This document shows, piece by piece, positions 22,406-33,362 of a DNA stretch of 35,967 nucleotides; position 1 is the first letter of the stretch; each line of letters starts with the position of its first letter. The notes beneath the pieces were generated by a model. The model had not been told where the DNA came from, did no database searches, and saw only the letters and a list, made by a program, of their open reading frames with translations. Made by a program: the position numbers and the translations under genes. This DNA is from an uncultured Nocardioides sp. (lineage in GTDB: Bacteria > Actinomycetota > Actinomycetes > Propionibacteriales > Nocardioidaceae). The stretch spans positions 1 through 35,967 of the forward strand of contig NZ_CADCUP010000102.1 in NCBI RefSeq assembly GCF_902805925.1, written 5' to 3'.

Positions 22406-23512
22406 TCAGCCGACGACGACCTCGACCCGCTGGAACTCCTTGAGCTCGGTGTAGCCGGTGGTGGCCATCGAGCGGCGCAGCGCGCCGATGAGGTTCATCG
22501 TGCCGTCGGCCACCCGGGAGGGCCCGAACAGGATCTCCTCGAGCGAGCCGATGGGGCCGAACTCGACCCGCTCGCCGCGCGGCAGCGCGGCGTGGTGCGC
22601 CTCGGCACCCCAGTGGAAGCCCCGGCCGGGGGCGTCGGCGGCGCGAGCCAGCGGCGAGCCGACCATGACCGCGTCGGAGCCGCAGGCGATGGCCTTGGCG
22701 ATGTCGCCGGAGCGACCGATCGACCCGTCGGCGATGACGTGGACGTAGCGGCCACCGGACTCGTCGAGGTAGTCGCGGCGGGCGGCGGCGACGTCGGCCA
22801 CCGCACTGGCCATCGGCACGGCGACACCCAGGACCGTGCGCGTGGTGTGCGCCGCGCCGCCGCCGAAGCCGACCAGCACGCCGGCGGCGCCGGTGCGCAT
22901 CAGGTGCAGTCCCGCCTGGTAGGTGGCACAGCCACCGACGATCACGGGCACGTCGAGCTCGTAGATGAACTCCTTGAGGTTCAGCGGCTCGGACTGGCTG
23001 GAGACGTGCTCGGCCGAGACGGTGGTGCCGCGGATGACGAACATGTCGACCCCCGCGTCGACGACGGCCTTGGCGAACTCCTTGGTGCGCTGGGGCGACA
23101 GCGACCCGGCGACGGTGACGCCTGCGTCGCGCACCTCGTTGAGCCGCGCGGTGATGAGCTCGGGCTTGATCGGCTCGGTGTAGATCTCCTGCATACGGCG
23201 GGTGGCGTCGGCGCCCTGGAGGCGGGACACCTCCTCGAGCAGCTCGGAGGGGTCGTCGTAGCGGGTCCAGAGACCCTCGAGGTTGAGCACGCCGAGGCCG
23301 CCCAGCCGGCCGAACCCGATGGCGGTCGCGGGTGACATCACCGAGTCCATCGGCGCCGCGAGCACGGGCAGCTCGAAGCGGTAGGCGTCGATCTGCCACG
23401 CCACGCTGACCTCCTCAGGGTCGCGGGTGCGCCGCGAGGGCACGATCGCGATGTCGTCGAAGGAGTATGCGTGGCGAGCGCGCTTGGCCTTGCCGATCTC
23501 GATCTCGGTCAC
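22406..23512 (-). CDS. guaB3: GuaB3 family IMP dehydrogenase-related protein
   Basis: This 368-residue IMPDH/GMP-reductase barrel has no CBS domains, as is typical of the GuaB3 branch. Conserved parts include SFDDIAIVPSRRTRDPEEV, ELPVLAAPMDSVMSP, RLGGLGVLNLEGLW and ADGSIGRSGDIAKAI. The loop that carries the catalytic Cys in true IMPDH (GPGSICTTR, Cys319 of the GuaB in this window) reads GGGAAHTTR, with His222 in place of Cys. The usual covalent IMPDH reaction therefore seems impossible, and its actual role in actinobacteria is unsettled. The GTG start is 6 nt from a TAGGCT -10 box. A pseudo-hydrolase gene follows closely. Confidence 0.93.
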   Translation of the reverse strand: MTEIEIGKAKRARHAYSFDDIAIVPSRRTRDPEEVSVAWQIDAYRFELPVLAAPMDSVMSPATAIGFGRLGGLGVLNLEGLWTRYDDPSELLEEVSRLQGADATRRMQEIYTEPIKPELITARLNEVRDAGVTVAGSLSPQRTKEFAKAVVDAGVDMFVIRGTTVSAEHVSSQSEPLNLKEFIYELDVPVIVGGCATYQAGLHLMRTGAAGVLVGFGGGAAHTTRTVLGVAVPMASAVADVAAARRDYLDESGGRYVHVIADGSIGRSGDIAKAIACGSDAVMVGSPLARAADAPGRGFHWGAEAHHAALPRGERVEFGPIGSLEEILFGPSRVADGTMNLIGALRRSMATTGYTELKEFQRVEVVVG

Positions 23513-23518
23513 CGCACC

Positions 23519-23524
23519 AGCCTA
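23519..23524 (-). promoter_or_regulatory. Leaderless -10 box of guaB3
   Basis: TAGGCT on the minus strand lies 6 nt before the guaB3 GTG start, the same hexamer and spacing as at guaA. Confidence 0.6.
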
Positions 23525-23553
23525 ACGGCGTCCGCGCCCCATCCCCCACGCGC

Positions 23554-23589
23554 ACGGGCGGCCCCACCCCTCGGGGTGGGGCCGCCCGT
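23554..23589 (-). terminator. Strong hairpin terminator after the metalloprotease gene
   Basis: ACGGGCGGCCCCACCCC (23554-23570) and its exact complement (23573-23589) give a perfect 17-bp stem around TC; the tip can form a C(CUCG)G-type tetraloop. It lies 27 nt past the protease stop and 30 nt before the guaB3 -10 box, so it should separate the two transcripts. Confidence 0.85.
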
Positions 23590-23616
23590 CCTGGCCGCGG
23601 TGGGATGCTGCGAGCG

Positions 23617-25608
23617 TCAGCGTCCGGAGTAGGCCCAGGCGCTCACGTTGAGGGTGTTCTCCAGGCCGGTGAAGCCCTCGACCGGCGAGTACCGGTCGGT
23701 GACGAACCGGACGTCGTCGTCGTCGGCGGTGCCGCCGATGCCGTCCGGGCCGACGCCGTACAGGTTCTTCGCGAAGTTCGCGCCACCGGAGTCCATGACG
23801 TTGCCGATCTCGTCGGCGTTGTCGGTGTGGTAGTTGCCGATGGTGTGTCCCACCTCGTGCGCGACGACGTTGCCCACCGCGGCCGAGACGAACTCGACCC
23901 GGTCGCTCGAGGCGCTCAGGAACGTGTTGAGCGACGAGGCCGGGCCGGCCGGCGCGCTGAGCACGTCGAGCAGCACGATGGCCTCGTCCTCGTGCCCGTA
24001 GTTGCCCGGGTCGATGTACTGCGCGATGCCGATCGTGTCGATCCCGGACTCCGCGATCGTGCCGGCGACGTGGATGCGCGACACGTTCTCCTTGTTGATC
24101 AGCTCGGGGCTGGTGCGGGCGTTGAGCACCTCGACGTTGACGTCGGGGTTCAGCCCGCCGGTCTGGAGCTCGGCCCGCAGGTTCTCCCGGACCGTCGCCA
24201 GGACGCGGTTCTCGACCTTGCGGGCGTCAGCGCGGGCGATGCCCCACCTCGGCACGAACGAGGAGAACGGGGAGACGGTGCGCACGCCGGGCCCGCCCCA
24301 CGTGGCCGCGTTGACGCGGCCGGGGGCGAAGTCGAGCAGCACCGTCTGGGTGCGCGCGGTGCGGTCGGTCCGGGCGCCGGGACGGTAGCCCTCGACGGTC
24401 ACGTCGTAGCGGCCGGTGGTCCCGGTGACGCCGACGGCGTACCAGCCGGCCTCCTCGGCGACGTAGGCGATCGTGGTGTTGCCACCGCCCGGGAGCGGCG
24501 AGGTCGGCGGGTAGAGCGAGGAGGCGTCGGTGCCGACGCCACCCACGCGCTCCTCACCGCTCGGGGTGATGACCTTCAGGCCTGTCGCACCGCCCTCGCC
24601 CACCCCGCCCAGGACGTCACCGGGGCGCAGGCGCACGGCGTACCAGTCGGCGTCGACCTGCTGCACCGAGATGGCGAGGCTGTAGGGCCCCTTGGCGGCC
24701 CCGCCCCTGCCGCTGCCCGAGTCGAACGGGTCGGCCGGGAACGGACCCTCGAACGAGAAGCCCGCGACCAGCACGTAGTAGTCGCCGGCCGCCTCGGGGG
24801 TGTAGCTGAGGCTGCTGAGCACGCCGGTGCCGCTGTCGTCGTCGGCCGCCAGGGGTGTGCCCTCGGCGTCGTAGACCGCGAGGATGGTGTCGGTCGCCGC
24901 CGCACTGCCCTCGGTGTCGGCGAGGATGGACTGCCCCGCGGCGACGTTGACCTTGTAGAAGTCGAAGTCGTTGGTGCCGTCGCCCGGGGCCTGGCCGTGC
25001 GGGCCGTCGCCCAGCACCGAGCTGGTGCGGACCGCACCGCGGCCGACGATGCCCGTGGGCGTGGCCAGCGGGATGGCGCCCTGGTCCTCGGCCGTGGTGA
25101 TGGCTCGGACCGTGCCGCGCAGGTCGGCGAGGTGGCCCAGGATGCGCACCCGGTTGTTGCGTGCGGCCGCCGTGCCGAAGTCCTGGACCGGCTCGGCGTC
25201 GGGGGCCGTGTCGTTGGAGCCGAAGGTGCCCGCCGGCTCCTCCTCGTCGTGGACGAAGGGCGGCGGGAGCGCCGAGGCGGAGGGGGAGGACGCCGTACGG
25301 CGGTTGGCAGCCAGCCTGGCGGAGCCGGCGCGGGCGTCCGCCTTGGCGTGCATCGCCTTGTTCCAGGTGAAGTAGTCGGCCTCGGAGACGTCCGGCAGGT
25401 TGGCCAGGTAGGGGTTGGGGCTGGTGGAGGGCGTCCTGCGGGCGGCCACGTCGGCCCCCTTGGGCGCCACCTGGATGCCCAGGTCGAGTGTCTGCTGCTG
25501 GCCGGGGCTCACCTCCTCGTCGTCGGCGACGACGGCCCCGGCCAGGCTGGGTATGGTCAGACTGACGACGGCGGCTACGCCGATCGACGTCACGAGGCTT
25601 GTGCGCAC
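23617..25608 (-). CDS. Secreted metzincin-type protease with PPC domains
   Basis: This 663-residue protein from a GTG at 25608 (GAGAGGA 8 nt upstream) has a signal peptide (hydrophobic stretch ending SLAGAVVA). An acidic linker follows, then PPC-like beta domains (ADTEGSAAATDTILAVYD, AAGDYYVLVAG). The C-terminal protease domain has the zinc motif HEVGHTIGNYH at residues 584-594, the full HExxHxxGxxH of metzincins, and a likely Met-turn in NVMDSGG (Met605). It is probably exported and cleaves extracellular protein; specificity is unknown. In-frame codons upstream of 25608 add a stretch that does not fit a signal peptide. A strong terminator follows, so it is a single-gene unit. Confidence 0.88.
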   Translation of the reverse strand: MRTSLVTSIGVAAVVSLTIPSLAGAVVADDEEVSPGQQQTLDLGIQVAPKGADVAARRTPSTSPNPYLANLPDVSEADYFTWNKAMHAKADARAGSARLAANRRTASSPSASALPPPFVHDEEEPAGTFGSNDTAPDAEPVQDFGTAAARNNRVRILGHLADLRGTVRAITTAEDQGAIPLATPTGIVGRGAVRTSSVLGDGPHGQAPGDGTNDFDFYKVNVAAGQSILADTEGSAAATDTILAVYDAEGTPLAADDDSGTGVLSSLSYTPEAAGDYYVLVAGFSFEGPFPADPFDSGSGRGGAAKGPYSLAISVQQVDADWYAVRLRPGDVLGGVGEGGATGLKVITPSGEERVGGVGTDASSLYPPTSPLPGGGNTTIAYVAEEAGWYAVGVTGTTGRYDVTVEGYRPGARTDRTARTQTVLLDFAPGRVNAATWGGPGVRTVSPFSSFVPRWGIARADARKVENRVLATVRENLRAELQTGGLNPDVNVEVLNARTSPELINKENVSRIHVAGTIAESGIDTIGIAQYIDPGNYGHEDEAIVLLDVLSAPAGPASSLNTFLSASSDRVEFVSAAVGNVVAHEVGHTIGNYHTDNADEIGNVMDSGGANFAKNLYGVGPDGIGGTADDDDVRFVTDRYSPVEGFTGLENTLNVSAWAYSGR

Positions 25609-25755
25609 GCGGTTTTCCTCTCCCGAGATGAATCGGATCGAGACCGCGCTCGTGACCATGTGCCGTGTGTGAACAGGGCCCCGATTCCCTGATGTGTCGA
25701 ACGTAGGGGCAGCCGCCCCCGCCCGTCTACGACGGTGAGGTGAACACTTCGGGGG

Positions 25756-27327
<1,572 letters not shown>

Positions 27328-27348
27328 CGCGCGCCGCACACACCTCCG

Positions 27349-27371
27349 TGACCGAGCGTCGCTCGCGGTCA
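27349..27371 (-). terminator. Hairpin at the end of the MFS gene
   Basis: TGACC-GAGC and GCTC-GC-GGTCA form a 9-bp stem with a 2-nt bulge and a 3-nt loop that overlaps the MFS stop codon (27369-27371). Confidence 0.45.
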
Positions 27372-28652
27372 GAGGCACTCGGTGGGCTCGCTGGGCTCCG
27401 GACGGCTGGCCGGCACCGGCGTGGCCATGGCGCGCAGGTGCCACGCCCAGCAGAGCTGGCCGGCTACCACCAGGACCGCCGAGCCGAGCGCCAGGGTCAG
27501 CACGGAGTGGGTGACCCAGGGCGTCACCAGCGCGACGGTGAGCCCGTTGAGCAGCAGCGCGAAGAAGGTGAACATCGAGACGGCGGCACCGCGCGAGCGG
27601 GGGAACATGTCGAGCAGCACCAGCTGGAGCGTGGGGTACGCCGCCGCCGTGCCGACCGCGATGACCGCGGGCCCGACGACGGCGTACGGGAGCTCCGCGG
27701 CCGTGGGCAGCGTGGCGAGGACGACGTTGAGCACCGCGCCGCCGGTGGCGAGGACCATGGACCAGGTCACCAGCCGCCGCCCGGGGACGCGGCCCGCCGC
27801 GCGGCCGCTGATCCAGGCGCCGAGCATGACGCCCGAGATCATCGGCACGAAGAACACCCAGAAGTCGAGCTCGCCCCGGCCGAGCAGGTCGACGACGAAG
27901 ATCGGCGCCGAGCCGATGTAGAGGAACTGGCCGCCGAAGCCCAGCGCGGCCGCCCACGCCACCCGGTGGAAGGCCAGGTTGAGCGAGACCTCGGCGAGGC
28001 TGCCGAGCAGCGGCCGCACCGCCAGCGGCGTACGGCGCTCGGCGGGGTGCGTCTCGGGCAGCGCGACGGCCACCAGGGCCACGAGGAGCAGGCCGACGCC
28101 GGCGAGGAACCAGAAGATCACCGGCCAGGGACCGGCCTGCAGCAGGAGGCCCCCGACGATCGGCGCGACGGCCGGGGCGACGCCGAAGATCATCATGACC
28201 CGGCTCATCAGCCGCTGGGCCTGGGGTCCGTCGAAGACGTCGCGGATGACGGTGCGGCTGACGATGACGCCGCCCCCGGCGCTGAGCCCCTGCAGGACCC
28301 GGAACCCCAGCAGCATCGGCAGCGACGTGGAGAACGCGCAGCCGACCGAGGCCACCGCGAAGACGGTGCACCCGGCGAGGATCACCGGTCGCCGCCCGAC
28401 CGCGTCGGACAGCGGCCCGTGGAAGGGGCTCATCAGCCCGAAGGCCAGCAGGTAGGCGCTCACCACCAGCTGCATCCGGTCGGAGGTGACGTCGAGGTCC
28501 GCCCCCATCCTCTTGAACGCGGGGAACGGGGTGTCGATGCTGAACGGCCCGAGCATCGACAGCCCGGCCAGCAGCAGCGGGACCACGACCATCGCGGTCC
28601 TCGGCGACATCCGGGCGCCGACGAACGTCGCGGGCGTGGTCGTCGGGGGCAC
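27369..28652 (-). CDS. MFS multidrug exporter, Bcr/CflA family
   Basis: This 427-residue transporter has about 12 membrane helices. Features of the 14-/12-helix drug:H+ antiporters, Bcr/CflA branch, are visible: MLGPFSIDTPFPAFKRM in helix 1, the loop motif GPLSDAVGRRPVIL, RVLQGLSAGGGVIVSRTVIRD in helix 4, and motif C in FGVAPAVAPIVGGLLL. It probably exports a drug or metabolite by proton exchange; the substrate is unknown. The GTG at 28652 is 5 nt from a -10-like CAGGCT on the minus strand; an ATG 14 codons downstream is the alternative. It is divergent from the YihY gene. Confidence 0.9.
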   Translation of the reverse strand: MPPTTTPATFVGARMSPRTAMVVVPLLLAGLSMLGPFSIDTPFPAFKRMGADLDVTSDRMQLVVSAYLLAFGLMSPFHGPLSDAVGRRPVILAGCTVFAVASVGCAFSTSLPMLLGFRVLQGLSAGGGVIVSRTVIRDVFDGPQAQRLMSRVMMIFGVAPAVAPIVGGLLLQAGPWPVIFWFLAGVGLLLVALVAVALPETHPAERRTPLAVRPLLGSLAEVSLNLAFHRVAWAAALGFGGQFLYIGSAPIFVVDLLGRGELDFWVFFVPMISGVMLGAWISGRAAGRVPGRRLVTWSMVLATGGAVLNVVLATLPTAAELPYAVVGPAVIAVGTAAAYPTLQLVLLDMFPRSRGAAVSMFTFFALLLNGLTVALVTPWVTHSVLTLALGSAVLVVAGQLCWAWHLRAMATPVPASRPEPSEPTECL

Positions 28653-28707
28653 ACCTCAGCCTGTCAGACCGGTGGGGCCCCGACCTCCCCGGCCGCGTCG
28701 CGCGAGC

Positions 28708-28740
28708 GGGCCGGCCGGCCGGCCGTGCTGCGGCCGGCCC
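28708..28740. repeat. GGCC-rich inverted repeat upstream of the YihY gene
   Basis: GGGCCGGCCG (28708-28717) and CGGCCGGCCC (28731-28740) are a perfect 10-bp inverted repeat in the divergent region between the MFS and YihY genes. It lies just upstream of, and partly over, the -35 region of the YihY promoter. It may be an operator or only local GC bias. Confidence 0.4.
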
Positions 28741-28754
28741 GTGCGGCGGGTGAG

Positions 28755-28760
28755 TAGCCT
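28755..28760 (+). promoter_or_regulatory. Leaderless -10 box of the YihY gene
   Basis: TAGCCT lies 6 nt before the ATG at 28767. Confidence 0.55.
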
Positions 28761-28766
28761 CGCCAC

Positions 28767-29831
28767 ATGAGCGGCGTGGTCGACAGGATCGACCGGTTCC
28801 AGGAACGTCACCCGGTCGTGTCGTTCCCGCTCGCGGTCGTCTACAAGTTCTTCGACGACCAGGGCAACTACCTCGCGGCGACGCTGACCTACTACGCCTT
28901 CGTCGCGATCTTCCCTCTCATGCTGCTCGGCACCTCGATCCTCGGGTTCGTCCTCGAGGGCCGGCCGACGTGGCAGGAGGACATCCTCGACTCGGCGCTC
29001 AGCCAGTTCCCGATCATCGGCAACGAGCTCGGCCGGCCGCAGGGCCTGAGCGGCTCGGTCAGCGGCGTGCTGGTCGGGTCGCTGGCCGCGCTCTACGGCA
29101 TCCTCGGCCTCGGCCAGGCGCTGCAGAACACCATGCACGTCGTCTGGTCGGTGCCGCGCAACAGCCGGCCCAACCCGATCTACTCGCGGGTGAAGAGCCT
29201 GATGCTGTTCCTCACCGCCGGCACGTCGCTGCTCGCCGTCACGATCGTGTCGGCGGTGGCCACCACCACCGACGCCTTCAGCCAGTGGGTCGACACCTCA
29301 CTGACGCGGCTGCTGCCCCTGTTCACCGTGCTCGTGGTGGGTTGCGGGCTCACCGCGCTGTTCCGCCTGGCGGCGACGGGCCAGCACAGCTTCCTTCGCG
29401 CGGCACCCGGGGGCTTCACGCTGGCGGTGCTGTGGCAGCTGCTCCAGCTCGTGGGCGCGTGGTACGTCTCCGCGGTCCTGGTCGGCACCACCTCGATGAC
29501 CGAGATCTTCGGCGTCGTGCTGGGGCTCATCGGCTTCATCTACATCGGCGCCGTGATGGCGGTGCTGGCGATGGAGGTCAACGTGGTGATCGCCCGCCAG
29601 CTCTATCCCCGGGCCCTGCTGGCACCCTTCACCGACAACGTGCACCTCACCCGCGCCGACCGCCGGGCCTACACCGACTACGCGCGCATGCAGCGGCACA
29701 AGGGCTTCGAGCGGGTGGAGGTGGTGTTCGCCGAGCCGCCCTCGGAGGCCGACGGGACCGGGGCGCACGAGGGCCCGGCGGGCGCGGTCGACCGCGAGCG
29801 TCGCTCGGCCGCCACGGCCGCCGACGACTGA
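28767..29831 (+). CDS. YihY/BrkB family membrane protein
   Basis: This 354-residue protein of the YihY/virulence factor BrkB (UPF0761) family has about six membrane helices between residues 35 and 280, followed by a charged cytoplasmic tail. The family's first helix region is recognisable (GNYLAATLTYYAFVAIFPLML), as are LYGILGLGQALQNTMHVVW and the late segment IYIGAVMAVLAMEVNVV. The function of the family is not established; the old label 'ribonuclease BN' is wrong. The ATG is set by the TAGCCT box 6 nt upstream. It converges on groEL with a strong terminator between. Confidence 0.9.
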   Translation: MSGVVDRIDRFQERHPVVSFPLAVVYKFFDDQGNYLAATLTYYAFVAIFPLMLLGTSILGFVLEGRPTWQEDILDSALSQFPIIGNELGRPQGLSGSVSGVLVGSLAALYGILGLGQALQNTMHVVWSVPRNSRPNPIYSRVKSLMLFLTAGTSLLAVTIVSAVATTTDAFSQWVDTSLTRLLPLFTVLVVGCGLTALFRLAATGQHSFLRAAPGGFTLAVLWQLLQLVGAWYVSAVLVGTTSMTEIFGVVLGLIGFIYIGAVMAVLAMEVNVVIARQLYPRALLAPFTDNVHLTRADRRAYTDYARMQRHKGFERVEVVFAEPPSEADGTGAHEGPAGAVDRERRSAATAADD

Positions 29832-29842
29832 CTCCGACGCGA

Positions 29843-29873
29843 CTGACCCGCCCGGGGAGCCCGGGCGGGTCAG
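29843..29873. terminator. Two-way terminator between the YihY gene and groEL
   Basis: CTGACCCGCCCGGG (29843-29856) and its exact complement (29860-29873) give a perfect 14-bp stem with a 3-nt loop. It lies 12 nt after the YihY stop and 22 nt after the groEL stop, on opposite strands. Confidence 0.8.
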
Positions 29874-29895
29874 TGGCTGGTGCGTGCTGCTGGGG

Positions 29896-31521
<1,626 letters not shown>

Positions 31522-31558
31522 TCAGTGCTCCCTTGGAAGAGGTTCCATCGGACAAGAC

Positions 31559-31624
31559 CATCGCCCGGGTGGCGTCGCACGGCGTGGGCGCGAACGGCCC
31601 ACCCGTGCGACGTCCCGGGCGATG
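31559..31624 (-). promoter_or_regulatory. Long hairpin between groES and groEL
   Basis: Three stems nest in one axis: CATCGCCCGGG with CCCGGGCGATG (11 bp, 31559-31569 and 31614-31624), CGTCGCACGG with CCGTGCGACG (10 bp, 31573-31582 and 31603-31612), and TGGGC with GCCCA (5 bp, 31585-31589 and 31597-31601) around a 7-nt loop. It fills most of the gap between groES and groEL. It could end part of the transcripts, or mark an RNA processing or protection site, setting the GroES:GroEL ratio. Confidence 0.75.
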
Positions 31625-31631
31625 GGAGGAA

Positions 31632-31925
31632 TCAGGAGACGACGGCGAGGACGTCGCGGGCCGAGAGGATGAGGTACTCGTCCCCGGCGTACTTGACCTC
31701 GGTGCCGCCGTACTTGCTGTAGATGACCTTGTCACCCACGGCGACGTCGAGCGGGACGCGGTTGCCGTTGTCGTCGATGCGACCGGGACCGATCGCCAGG
31801 ACCTCGCCCTCCTGGGGCTTCTCCTTGGCGGTGTCCGGGATGACCAGGCCGGAGGCCGTGGTCTGCTCGGCGTCGAGGGGCTTGACGACGATGCGGTCCT
31901 CGAGGGGCTTGATGTTGACCGACAC
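31632..31925 (-). CDS. groES: Co-chaperonin GroES (10 kDa)
   Basis: This 97-residue protein caps the GroEL ring. It is recognisable along its whole length: [19 protein letters not shown], the mobile loop [19 protein letters not shown], and the roof and C-terminal strand [18 protein letters not shown]. The start is a GTG (31923-31925) matching the usual N-terminus [11 protein letters not shown]; the ribosome site (GCAGG, 10 nt upstream) is weak. It is the first gene of the groES-groEL1 operon, with two CIRCE elements 116-177 nt upstream on the minus strand, so it should be induced by heat through HrcA. Confidence 0.96.
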   Translation of the reverse strand: MSVNIKPLEDRIVVKPLDAEQTTASGLVIPDTAKEKPQEGEVLAIGPGRIDDNGNRVPLDVAVGDKVIYSKYGGTEVKYAGDEYLILSARDVLAVVS

Positions 31926-32040
31926 TTCTGATCAACCTGCACTTTCCACTGTTGGTCGACTGGGAGGGAGCCGGTCGGCTCCCGCACGTAGAGGCCTGCT
32001 CGCCGGTGCGCCGTCGCGGGGGTCGCACTGCTCGCAAGCG

Positions 32041-32067
32041 CTGGCACCCTCGCTGTGAGAGTGCCAG
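32041..32067 (-). promoter_or_regulatory. CIRCE element, proximal (HrcA operator)
   Basis: CTGGCACCC, nine bases, then GAGTGCCAG. This matches the CIRCE form (TTAGCACTC-N9-GAGTGCTAA) with outer-base changes and one imperfect pair in the left arm. It lies just downstream of the predicted groES transcription start. Confidence 0.8.
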
Positions 32068-32072
32068 CACAG

Positions 32073-32101
32073 ACGCTAGCACTCGGCACGTCTGAGTGCC
32101 A
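32073..32101 (-). promoter_or_regulatory. groES-groEL promoter
   Basis: On the minus strand TGGCAC (32101-32096), a 17-nt spacer and TAGCGT (32078-32073) form a -35/-10 pair that lies inside the distal CIRCE element, the position where HrcA would block polymerase. Confidence 0.6.
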
Positions 32102-32102
32102 G
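32076..32102 (-). promoter_or_regulatory. CIRCE element, distal (HrcA operator)
   Basis: CTAGCACTC (32076-32084), nine bases, then GAGTGCCAG (32094-32102). This is a near-consensus CIRCE. Its distance from the other copy, 35 bp centre to centre, and its overlap with the promoter suggest both sites act on groES. Confidence 0.88.
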
Positions 32103-32127
32103 CGCGGTCCCTGCGAGGATGGAGCGC

Positions 32128-33312
32128 GTGGAGGCCGAGACGTTTGCCTGGCTGCTGACCGGCGCCGGTCAGCAGGTCCTCGATCGCGCCGCCCACGCGT
32201 GGGCCGACGCCGACGGGGACCCGGTGCGCTCCGCCGCGGCGATCCGCAGGGTCGAGCCCGACCCGGAGCGGTCGGCGGCGGCCCTGACCCAGGTGCAGCT
32301 GCGAGCGCGTGCCGTCGCCAAGTTCGGCGACGACGCGGTGCGGATGTACTTCACCCCCGACGCGCTCGAGCAGGCGACGCGTCCCCGGGTCGCGGCCCAC
32401 CGCGCCGCGCGCCTGGTCGCGGCCGACGCCGGCACGGTCCTCGACCTCGGCTGCGGCATCGGCGGCGACCTGGTGGCCTTCGCGCGCGCCGGGCTCACCG
32501 CCGCGGGCGTCGACCTCGACCCCGTCCGCGTGGCGGTCGCCCGGGCCAACCTCGAGGCCCTCGGCCTGCCCGGGGCCGTCCGGGTCGCCGACGCCACCAC
32601 CGTGGCGGTCGGCGGCTTCGGTGCCGCCTTCGCCGACCCCGCCCGGCGCGGGGCGCGCGGCCGGGTCTTCGACGCCGAGGGCTGGACCCCGCCCTGGTCG
32701 TTCGTCACCGGGCTGCTGCGGGGACGCGCGGTGGTCAAGGTCGCCCCGGGCATCCCCCACGACCTGGTGCCCGAGGGGGTCGAGGCCGAGTGGGTCAGCG
32801 AGCGCGGTGAGGTGAAGGAGGCCGCCCTGTGGTCGCCCGCCCTCGCCACCACCGCCCGGCGGGCCACCGTGATCGGGGTCGGCGGCCTGGCGTCCATGAC
32901 CTCCGAGGACGATCCGTACGCCGACCGGCCGAGGCCCGTGCGCGGCGTCGGCGGGTTCCTCTACGAGCCCGACGGGGCGGTGATCCGCGCCGGGCTCGTC
33001 ACCGCCGTGGCGGCCGGCGTCGACGGCGGGCTGCTCGACGAGCGGATCGCCTACGTCACCTCCGACGCGTCGTACCGCACGCCCTTCGCGACCTCCTACC
33101 AGGTGCTGGAGGAGCTGCCCTACCGCGAGAAGCCGCTGCGGGCGGCGCTGCGCGCGCGCGGCATCGGCAGCCTGACCATCAAGAAGCGGGGCGTCGACGT
33201 CGTGCCCGACCAGCTGCGCAAGCGGCTCGCGCTGCGGGGCGAGGAGACGGCGACCCTGGTGCTCACCCGCGTCGAGGGGCACGGCACCGCCCTGCTGGTG
33301 CGGCCCTACTGA
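32128..33312 (+). CDS. Class I SAM methyltransferase with THUMP-like C-terminal domain
   Basis: This 394-residue protein has a central Rossmann methyltransferase domain with the SAM motif VLDLGCGIGGDL followed by AGVDLDPVRVAVARANL. An N-terminal helical part (FAWLLTGAGQQVL) precedes it, and the acceptor-region motif AFADPARRGARGR follows. The C-terminal 'THUMP-like' domain contains GSLTIKKRGVDVVPDQLRKRLAL. The substrate is probably RNA but is not established. A GTG at 32128 is preferred because GAGGAT (32115-32120) lies 7 nt upstream, giving a leaderless start; an ATG at 32119 is in frame but overlaps that box. The gene is divergent from groES, so its promoter lies close to the CIRCE elements. 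Confidence 0.88.
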   Translation: MEAETFAWLLTGAGQQVLDRAAHAWADADGDPVRSAAAIRRVEPDPERSAAALTQVQLRARAVAKFGDDAVRMYFTPDALEQATRPRVAAHRAARLVAADAGTVLDLGCGIGGDLVAFARAGLTAAGVDLDPVRVAVARANLEALGLPGAVRVADATTVAVGGFGAAFADPARRGARGRVFDAEGWTPPWSFVTGLLRGRAVVKVAPGIPHDLVPEGVEAEWVSERGEVKEAALWSPALATTARRATVIGVGGLASMTSEDDPYADRPRPVRGVGGFLYEPDGAVIRAGLVTAVAAGVDGGLLDERIAYVTSDASYRTPFATSYQVLEELPYREKPLRAALRARGIGSLTIKKRGVDVVPDQLRKRLALRGEETATLVLTRVEGHGTALLVRPY

Positions 33313-33349
33313 CTTCGGCGAAGCGTCCACGCCTCGCCGACATCTCCCT

Positions 33350-33355
33350 TACCTT
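33350..33355 (+). promoter_or_regulatory. Leaderless -10 box of the GH6-like gene
   Basis: TACCTT lies exactly 7 nt before the ATG at 33363, in the 50-bp gap after the methyltransferase gene, so the gene has its own promoter. Confidence 0.6.
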
Positions 33356-33362
33356 CAGGGGC

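Noticed and set aside
23467..25692. Long plus-strand open frame opposite the metalloprotease
   Set aside because: Antisense shadow; the minus-strand frame has a signal peptide and a full zinc motif.
25706..25719. Small hairpin after guaB (GGGGC-AGCC-GCCCC)
   Set aside because: A 5-bp stem in GC-rich DNA is too weak to call a terminator.
28708..28740. GGCC-rich repeat as an attachment site or IS end
   Set aside because: No transposase, target duplication or gene disruption is seen around it; kept only as a possible operator.
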